Origin: Phoronis australis
Lineage: Eukaryota; Phoronida; Phoronidae
Assembly: GCA_002633005.1 (NCBI GenBank)
Contig: NMRA01000636.1
Span: 4,816 to 51,280 of the forward strand
Direction of reading: 5' to 3'
Length of the DNA: 46,465 nucleotides
Below, one piece after another: positions 33,301-42,300 of the stretch (within the stretch, counting starts at the first letter, position 1; each line of letters begins with the position of its first letter). The position numbers and the translations under genes are program-made. The notes under the pieces are model-generated. The model was not told the origin of the DNA. It ran no database searches and worked only from the letters and a program-made list of their open reading frames with translations.

Positions 33301-36300
33301 AATTTAGGGGTGGTTGCGTTTGATTTAAATTCAAAATGGCTGGTGGTCGTACTTCAAAAAAAAAAAATTTACAGGTCGTTGTTTCATTGGGCCATAAATG
33401 TTTGATGGTGGGTAATTTTAGTAAATTTTATAAACAATCTGCACAGAATCAAAAACGGAAACAAAAATGCAACTTGCAAAAAGCTCCGACTTTTTCACTC
33501 CCTCCGATCTCCCCATCAGCATGCCCATAACACCAGTCAACCACAGCCGCTCGAATTTCTCGATGGCTATTAACCATATACAAGAGCAACGCGGAGCGTT
33601 GAAATGCACCCACAATTGCACCGCATATGGTATCCTTCTAGGGTTGTTTATTGGTACCATAAAGTGGCCAGTAGAGGGCATACTTTGCAAAATGGAAAGG
33701 CATGGTCATTGTCTCCTCAATAGGCTAGGGGCAAAATGTGAGTAATCTTCATAATACAAGCACATCCTATACACCAGTTGCTTAAAGCACCACAGAAACA
33801 TAGAATTAAAAACAAATTTACCAACATACGAGATTAGCACAGCATTAGAATGCCAGAAACAAATTTCTACTTGGAACTTTTCCTTCATAGTCACGAAGTA
33901 ACACAAAGTATACACCTGAAGACCTATGAAAATACAGAGGTCAATGTAAAATACTAAAATTGCCACTAGAGGCATACCGGTAGTCAGAATCATCCTAAAG
34001 TCGTCATCGTCCGTTGTCAACATCACATAAATACACTTGCTAAATTTAGTAAAGATCCTGCAAACGGTTTGGGAGATACAGCCATGGGCGCAAAAAAAAA
34101 CTGCCACTAGGAGGCGCCACAGTAATCAAAGTCATGGGAAATTCAGCGTCAACCGTCCTCTTCATAGTAAGAACATACATGCCAATTTTCACAATCATAC
34201 TTAGAGCGGTTTGGTTGATAGAGGGGTGGACGCCAAAAAACAGACTCAAAAACAGTAAAAATGGCCACTGGGTGTCGCAAACTAGGTCGAATCCATCCGA
34301 AAACGGGAGGATAGCGTCATCGCACTAATAGGTGCCTACATACCAAATTTCATGAAAATCCGTTAAGAACTTGTGAAGATACAGAGGTAAACGTAAAAAA
34401 ATAAAATTACCACTAGGGGGCACACTGGCAGGCAGATCCATCCAAAAGTCGTCATCGTCTGTTGTTAACATAATATAAATACACTTATTAAATTTCGTAA
34501 AGATCCTGCGAACGGTTTAGGAGATACAGCCATAGGCGCAAAAAAACAAAACTGCCACTAGGAGGCGCAGCAGTATTCCAAATCGTCTGAAAATCATTGT
34601 CAGCTGTCCTCTTTATAGTGAGCACATACATGCCAATTTTCACAATCATCCTTTGAGCGGTTTGGTTCAGGGCTCGGAATGACCAATGACAAAAAAAGCG
34701 GAAATTTTTACGGCCCAAATCATGCGCGCTACCCAGCCTTGAAATGGTCAATGTCCCGACAAAAATCAGGACTAAAAAAAAAAACGTTACCACCATCAGT
34801 AGCATGCGTCTGCGTCCTTTTAGGTCGCCCGTCGACTCGCAATCCACACACTTTTGGCTGCAGAGCCGTAGTATTTGTCGTCGCGGTTTTCAGTAACACG
34901 AGACGCCATTGAAATTCCCACCACGCTATCCCAGATGCTCCGGCAATGTTGACAATTTACGTTCCTCCGAAACATAAAGAGCAATATCCGCTTTTCGAGG
35001 TGAACGTCGTCTGCAATGCCGCGGTAAGAAAAGAATTTGCCGCGGAAATTTTATATCAAATCCGATTTTTTTACGCGGAAATATTATAAAATGCACGGAA
35101 AGAACATTTGAAAAAAGCGGAAATCCGCGTTTCCGCGGAAAATTCCAAGCCCTGTTGGTTGATAGAGGGGTGGACGCAAAAATACAGACTCGAAAACAGT
35201 AAAAATGGCCACTAGGTGGCGCAAACTATGTCGAATCCATCTGAAAACGGGAGGATAGCGTCATCTCACTAATAGGTGCCTACATACCAAATTTCATGAC
35301 AATCCGTTCAGGACTTTTGAAGATACAAAGGTAAGCGTAAAAAACTAAAATTGCCACTAGGGGGCACACCGGTAGTCGGATCCATCCGAAAGTTCGCACA
35401 TGCCGTCCCATTCATGAATGGAACATATGTGCCAAATTTCATGAATGTATGTCAAAGGGTTTTGGAGATAGAGCAGCGGACGCCGGACGGACGCCGCCCG
35501 GACGGACGGACGGACGGACAGAGATGACGGCATAATGCGTCCACATATAAATATGTGGGCGCATAATAAGAAACATATGTTTTCTTAGTAATGAATGATG
35601 TTAGTGGTGATGGAGGAACAGATAAACTCAAGCGCCTGTGCAGTCAACCACAAGAACAAAAAAAATTACGGGTGGTTGCATTTCAAACTTATAAAGAATT
35701 ACGAGTGGTAGGCTGAAGAAATAAATGAAAAATATGGGTGGAGGGTGCGAAAAAAGGTGCCTTCCCCCCTCCCATACAGATTTTAATGGAACAGCCCTCA
35801 TGAGAACTCCGCATACCTGGCTTCTTAAATTTGTCCACCATGCTCTCAAGCATCACGATTTACTTTCCAGTCTGTAACGCACCCAAACAATGTCCTATCT
35901 AATATACTTTGGGACTATGGCCATATGTGTATATTCCAATGAAGAAAAAGTTAACAATCTGTTGAAAACAGATATTCACTCAACAGCCTTAATGAAATTC
36001 TATTAACACGTCATGACACTAACATGAGAAGAAAGCATCTGTTGTTATGCAATCATTGAACATACAACATATTGAACATTACGTGCAAAATATTTTATTT
36101 GGCAAAAATGTAATTTAATTAACTTTGCTGGAATTGGATGACATGACGTAGCAGAGGCAATTTTGAATTTCAAAGGGAATTCATTGCATGAAAACACAAA
36201 ATAACCATCTGTCATTATTATACAATCATCAGACTGGTAGCATAAGGGATTTTCATTCGTAAAATTGTTACGTATCTAAATGGACGCGTTGGATTTCTGC

Positions 36301-39300
36301 TGAAACCAAAGATATGGCATTCACCAATTTTAATTTCAATGGGAACTTATCACACGAAACACAAAATAAGCATCCGTCATTGTTATAAAATCACCAGACT
36401 GGTAACTTCAGGAATTTTTATTCGTAAAGTTTATAGTTTATCAAACAGCTGCGTTGGATTTAAATTGTGAGTCTGCTAAAAACAAACCATGCCGTGCCAC
36501 TGTGAGTTCGTCTGTGGCTTGCCAGCTTAACTTCGTAATAACCACTACCGGTAAAACGTTGATGTAAAATGATGTTTTCTTAGGGTTGAAAATTAACTAA
36601 TTTAGTAAAGCACATCTGATTCTGACTGCAGTTATAATACCAAAAACCACCTATTCTGGCGATGTTACCACAGAACACTCTTCTCCTTATAAAAGTGAGG
36701 ACCTATGTATTCTCTGAATATTCTGAACGTGTCGTCTTTATCTCATCCTGAGTGGCACGCTACTCGGTGCCGAAACTGATTGTCGGTGAGACGCAGACGG
36801 TCACCACGGCAGCCGACCGAGTCTCCAGTCGGGATGTTGTCACTGGCTGGGCTGCAATGTTCTTAAGGGGGCTTTTGGAAATTCCACGTCTCAATTATCC
36901 CTACTTCTGTGAATTCCACGTAAAACGTCACAAATGCAACTTTGGTTACCATATAAATTAATATTCTAAGTATGCAATATGCATTGTTAAATGTGTGCCA
37001 AGTAAACCCTAAAATATATTTTAGAAAAACTACTTACCTAAAGTTTGATATACCGGTGCAAAATGCATTAATGACATGTCCTCTGCATATATCACACCAC
37101 ATGTGACTTTTTTCATAACACAGCAACGGAAAAAGTTTTAGCCACGACTTTGTAAATTTGTTTTTGTGCGTAGTCGAACTGGTGGACTGGGTGGAGATTT
37201 CAGATGCATCTTCAACTGCTTCAACTTCATCTTCTTCTGTCGGCCATGGTGATAGTAAACACCGTTTACTGAGGTTTCCGAAAATAATCTGATATTTTAC
37301 GCGACACCATTTAATACATGTACAGTTCAAGATGCTGGTAAAGATGGTGAGATGAAGAGCTTGGTGATCATTGTCACTTGAAGACTTTATGAAAAGAAAG
37401 GCGGCACTTTTGATGATCAAAGAGCCCCTGTCGCCAAGTTGACGTGGCCACGGCCAAGGCCCAGCCAAGGCCCAACCACAATGCGAGTCTATTCTTTTTA
37501 AGCAGACCCCAGATACTTGAGCGTAATTGTGTTGCAAGTGACAATGCAGAGAGTGTACATGGTAAAAAGCTCAATGAGTCTAGTGTGCTCATTTTTGTTT
37601 TAATCACTGTCTATTCCTTGCAAGCCTTTCCGGGTACATTATTAATTGGAAATTAAACAGGTTAATTTTGAATGTGTACAATAGATGAGCAATGACAAAT
37701 GTTTTCCCTGCATTGACGAGCAAAAAACCAGACCACGAAGCTTTAAGGCATTTCAAAAATGGGGAAAATGTTCTGTTGTCTTGTCGCTGGTGAAATTGAG
37801 CAACTATCAGCAGTCTATTAATTGGCGGTGACTTGCCTACTTCGCAGCTCACAACAACAAGATGCGATGATTCGTCCATGCATGCGCATATGCAATTCTA
37901 TCAGAAGTCCAGCAGAAGCCAAAACCATCGAACCCAACAGCCAAAACAAGAATACACCCTTTTTACTCCATCAGAGAAATTATTTCTAAATGTGCCTTTC
38001 AAAAAGTCAATGGGAAATAGTGACAGCCAACAATGTGTATTGCAAAGTGTGTCATTCATTATAATGAGCGTAGAGTCTATTAACAAAATAACAGTTTATG
38101 AGGGCCAATAATTACGCGATGGATTACACCCAAGTGAAAGGATCTGTGATAAACCAACATTAACTGATTGTTAACAGGATTATCCACGAGCGAGTGTGCC
38201 TCACAAAGCCAGAAGTGATTAGTCTTTTCATTCCGCGAGGTTAATTTTCAATATGAATACCTCTGGCACGCCGCTCTTGCTGTGATACTAGTGCTGGTAG
38301 ACAAAAATAACTTGGGAGTACAAAAACAGAAATTAATAATGAACCTAGGCATCCAAATTCGGGTTTGGGCATCCTCCAAAAGGCATCCAAATCCGACACT
38401 GTAACTCTTTAATAACTACTAGAACGACACAACAAATACTACACCACAAGCATCAAAGCACAATAGATTGACAACACCACCTGGCTTAACATCAATGAAC
38501 ACACGAGCAGCAAGTACTCACGTCTAAATCGGCCATGTTCTCTTCTGTCACTGATATTTCACCTTTGTGCGTTATCTTCCGGATTTGGTTCTGCTTGGTT
38601 TCTTTTTCTATTTCCTCAATTTTTTGTAGTTCCTGTCAAAGTAAAAGGTTGATTCTGTTAGAACTAAGAGACCAAACCTAAATACTAACATGACCCAATA
38701 AGTGATGAGCACAGTTATTGTTTTAAGCTAAGGGGTGGGCAAACTGTGGCCCATGGAAGCTCAATAGGTCAGGACCAGTTTGTGGCAAATAATTTCCCCT
38801 ATATTTTTAAAGGCAATTGATAGTTCAGTAAAATCTCACCAACTTAGGACAAGGTATAGTATAAAACAAATGAAATTTTATTATTCCATTTTTTCCATAA
38901 AAGATAAGGAGCACAAAATAAATATTTTGTCAGAAATTGGTGAGCTGTTGTGCCTGAAACAATGACCAAAGTGGTAATGATACCATTAAACAAAGAGAAC
39001 CTTTAAGAGGTAAGGAGAATAACAAGATGACTGCCAATGACTGGAAGGAGTACATTTTTGTCTCAATTTTGATATTCTGGCAATTTTGATATTCTATCTG
39101 CTTGTTCGATGTACAAATGTTTTAAACGTCTTGTCCCAACATACTAAAGTGCTAAGTTTAAGATGACTACTAATCGCTACAATACTAGGTCCTCATTATC
39201 ATCAAATTTATACCTTCCTAAACCAGAACAAAACTGGGAAAAATCATATTTCTACAGTGGGCCCTATCTAAGGAACACTCTGCCTGCAGATGCCAAATCT

Positions 39301-42300
39301 GCATCATCCTTTATAACCTTAGAAAGAATTATAAGAAATCTATTTAACTTCATGTAGATGTGTTCCGTTTAGCAATTTTACATTCAGTATCCCAATATCA
39401 GACTATTTATTATTCATGTGTACATATGTGTATGTGTGTGTATGTAGTTGTGCATTCATGTGTATGATTGTATTTATGTATGTGAGTGTGCATTTATATA
39501 TGTATGTATGTATGTGTTTATGTTTGTGTGTAAGAGTGCATGTGTATACTTGTGTGTGTATGTCTTACTTTTATTAATTAATTGTCTGTTTTTAATTATT
39601 TATATTTATTTTTTAGTTAATTATCTTGTCTTACTTTCTTTATCTTCTACTTACCATATTTCATTTTTTATTTTGTTTCATCAGTCTTTCCATGTAAATT
39701 TCATATTCTTTGCTTATTATTTAAATATTGCCTTTCATTTTGTAATTCTGTTAGTTTGTCTTACTATCTGTATGTTTTTACTGAGGGCCCCCATGGAAAG
39801 CAGTGTGAACTGATGGGGCTACCGTACATAAATAAATAAATAAATAATAAGATTGAAACCCATAAAATCAACAATGACATACAGGGAGAAGGAAAATCAA
39901 TTGCCAATATCAAGGCCCTGTGATGTACTTGTTCATAACCATACTTAATATCAGGTACAATCCCATTAAAAAGTTGCTGGAGTCAAGTTTGTAAAAAATG
40001 GAAGGTAAAATTCAAATAAAAATGAATTGTTTTGTATGTTATACATGGAAAACAATCATGATCTTTGATATGGGTCCAAAAATCACCAATGCCCATAGGC
40101 GGATTTAGGGGGGGGGGGCGCAAAAAAATAAAACAGCAAGAGCGTAGGGAAACGTTGAGTTTATTAATTTGCCCCGGTAATTAAAATTATGCAGATGAAA
40201 AAAGATTTAAATGTGTGCAGTTTTAGTGTGTTTGGGGGGGGGGCTCGGGAGGGCTCAGATCCAATTTCAAGTGTCAAATTCTGAACACGGCGCATTCGTT
40301 ACGGAACTATGGCTAAGTATAAGCTCTCCCGCGATATCCCAGGCGAGTGGCGCTGCGCACTGCGACCCCGTTTCCATCGTCTGCTCCACTGTGCAATGGA
40401 GAAAATTTACTTCATTTTTAAAGAAAATGGAACCTGAGTGACGATGAAAAAACAGAAGCTGCTGGTAAGATGTGAATTTTAATCGAAGCCTTAGTGAATC
40501 ACTCAGAAACTCATTAATTCTCTCTTTGTCAAACCTTAACTTAAGACGATTTCCAAAGCAATCCCGTCATTATTGCCAACACGAAAAACGGATTTGGTCT
40601 TTTGGGCATTTGAAGACTATTTTAAATACAACAAATTTGTTAAGAACCGATTGCACAAAATATAAAACGTGTAATAAGCATAACAAAAAGAAGTAGGTTT
40701 CGCGCGCAAACGCTGTGGACCATAAACAAGTAGGTCTCTTAGTTTNACGTCATCTCACCAATATATGCCTGTATTCAAAACTTTATAAAAATCAGTTGAG
40801 AACCTTTGAAGATACACAGACTGGTAAACATAAAAAACTAAAATTGCCACTAGGGGCACACCAAAAGTTAGATCTGTCCAAAAGTCGTCCGTTGTCAACA
40901 TCATATAAATACACTTGCTAACTTAAGTAAAGATCCTGCATACGTTTTATGAGATACAGCGACGAGCGCAAAAAAATGCCACTACGAGGCGCCACAGTAG
41001 TCGTACTCTTCGGAAAATTATCGTCAGCCATCCACTTCGCAGTAGAAACATACATGCCAATTTTCACAATTATTCTGAAAGTGGTTTGGTTGATAGATGA
41101 GTGGACTCCAAAAAACATACTCGAAAACAGTTAAAGTGGCCACTAGGTGGTGCAAACTAGGTCGAATCCATCTGAAAACAGAGAGATAGCGTCACCTCAT
41201 AAACAGATGCCTGTATGCCAAATTTTATGAAAATACTTTGAGGACCTTTGAACATACAGAGGTAAACGCAAAAAGATGAAATTGCCACTAGGTGGCACAC
41301 CAGTAGTCAGATCCATCCGAAAGTCGTTGTCGTGAATTGTCAACATCATATAAATACACTTACTAAATTTAGTAAAGATCCTTCGAACAGTTTAAAAGAT
41401 ACAGCCATAGGTGCAAAAAAAACACAACTGCCACTAGGAGGCACCACAGTAGTCAAAATCATTGGAAAATCATCGTCAGCCGTCTACTTCGTAGTCAGAA
41501 CATACGTACCAATTTTCACAATCATCCTTCAAAAGGTTTGGTTGATAGAGGGGTGGATGCAAAAAAAAAGTAAAATTGGTCACTAGGTGGCACAAACTAC
41601 GTTGAATCCATCCGAAAATGGGAGGACAGCGTCATCTCACTAATAGGTGCCTATATATCAAATTTTATGAAAATCCGATCTGGACTTTTGAAGATACAGA
41701 GGTAAACCTAAAAAACTAAAATTGCCAATAGGGAGCACACTGGTAGTCGGATCCGTCCGAAAGTTCGCTCATGCCGTCCCATCCATAGTAGGAACACATG
41801 TGCAAAATTTCATGAAGATACGTCAAGGCGTTTTAGAGATAGAGCAGCGGACGCCGGACGGACAGACGGAAATGACGGCATAATGCATCCACATATAATT
41901 ATGTGGGCGCATAAAAATTCTGTATATCTTGAACTTTAGCAATCTTATTCGCCAAACACCGCAGGTTATGAAAGTGCAAGAGAATTTCTCAACAGATGAT
42001 ATTGATTTGAGATTAATAACCTGAGCTGGTTATTCTCTTAGTGAGAGACAGCAATTAGGTAGAATTCCACAAAACAGATAGGCATAAAAGCACAAATTAA
42101 AATGTTGACAAAACTTAACAAGAATGAAACCCCAATTCTTATCCTGATGAAAAAAGATATTCTGTTGCACTTAAGCACATTGAACCACTGCCTAATTTAT
42201 TTTTTGGAAATTGTTATTGTAGATACACTACATGTTTCGTTTCCATTTCCCTCCATTTGGCCAGTTCTTTTGATGCCAGCTCATCCGATGACATCCTCAC

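Larger units (their letters stand above)
33580..35568 (+). mobile_element. PEARL-like element, copy F (both ends, interrupted)
   Basis: Begins ACAAGAGCAACGCGGAGCG with the box ATGCACCCAC at 33604-33613 and ends with the hairpin at 35535-35564. Monomers with good cores lie at 34101, 34408, 34550, 35206 and 35350. A (GGAC)n tract at 35500-35520 sits just before the 3' hairpin. A 487-bp MITE (34668-35154) splits it. About 150 bp near 33730-33900 is not repeat-like. Confidence 0.72.
33249..35798 (+). mobile_element. 2.55-kb structure with inverted ends AGGGCTGTTCCA
   Basis: 33249-33289 and 35758-35798 are inverted copies (AGGGCTGTTCCA, AAAATCTGT, TGGGAGGGGGGAAGGCA). Next to these, GGGTGGTTGC occurs on the left (33306) and, in the same orientation, on the right (35670). 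Between them lies PEARL-like copy F, itself interrupted by a hAT-like MITE. No target duplication is certain (TCA on both sides is possible). The original element may have been small, with the PEARL-like copy inserted later. Confidence 0.6.

Noticed and set aside
39448-39813. 121-codon Cys/Val/Tyr-rich open frame
   Set aside because: It is a translation of a TG-rich microsatellite and AT-rich LINE tail.
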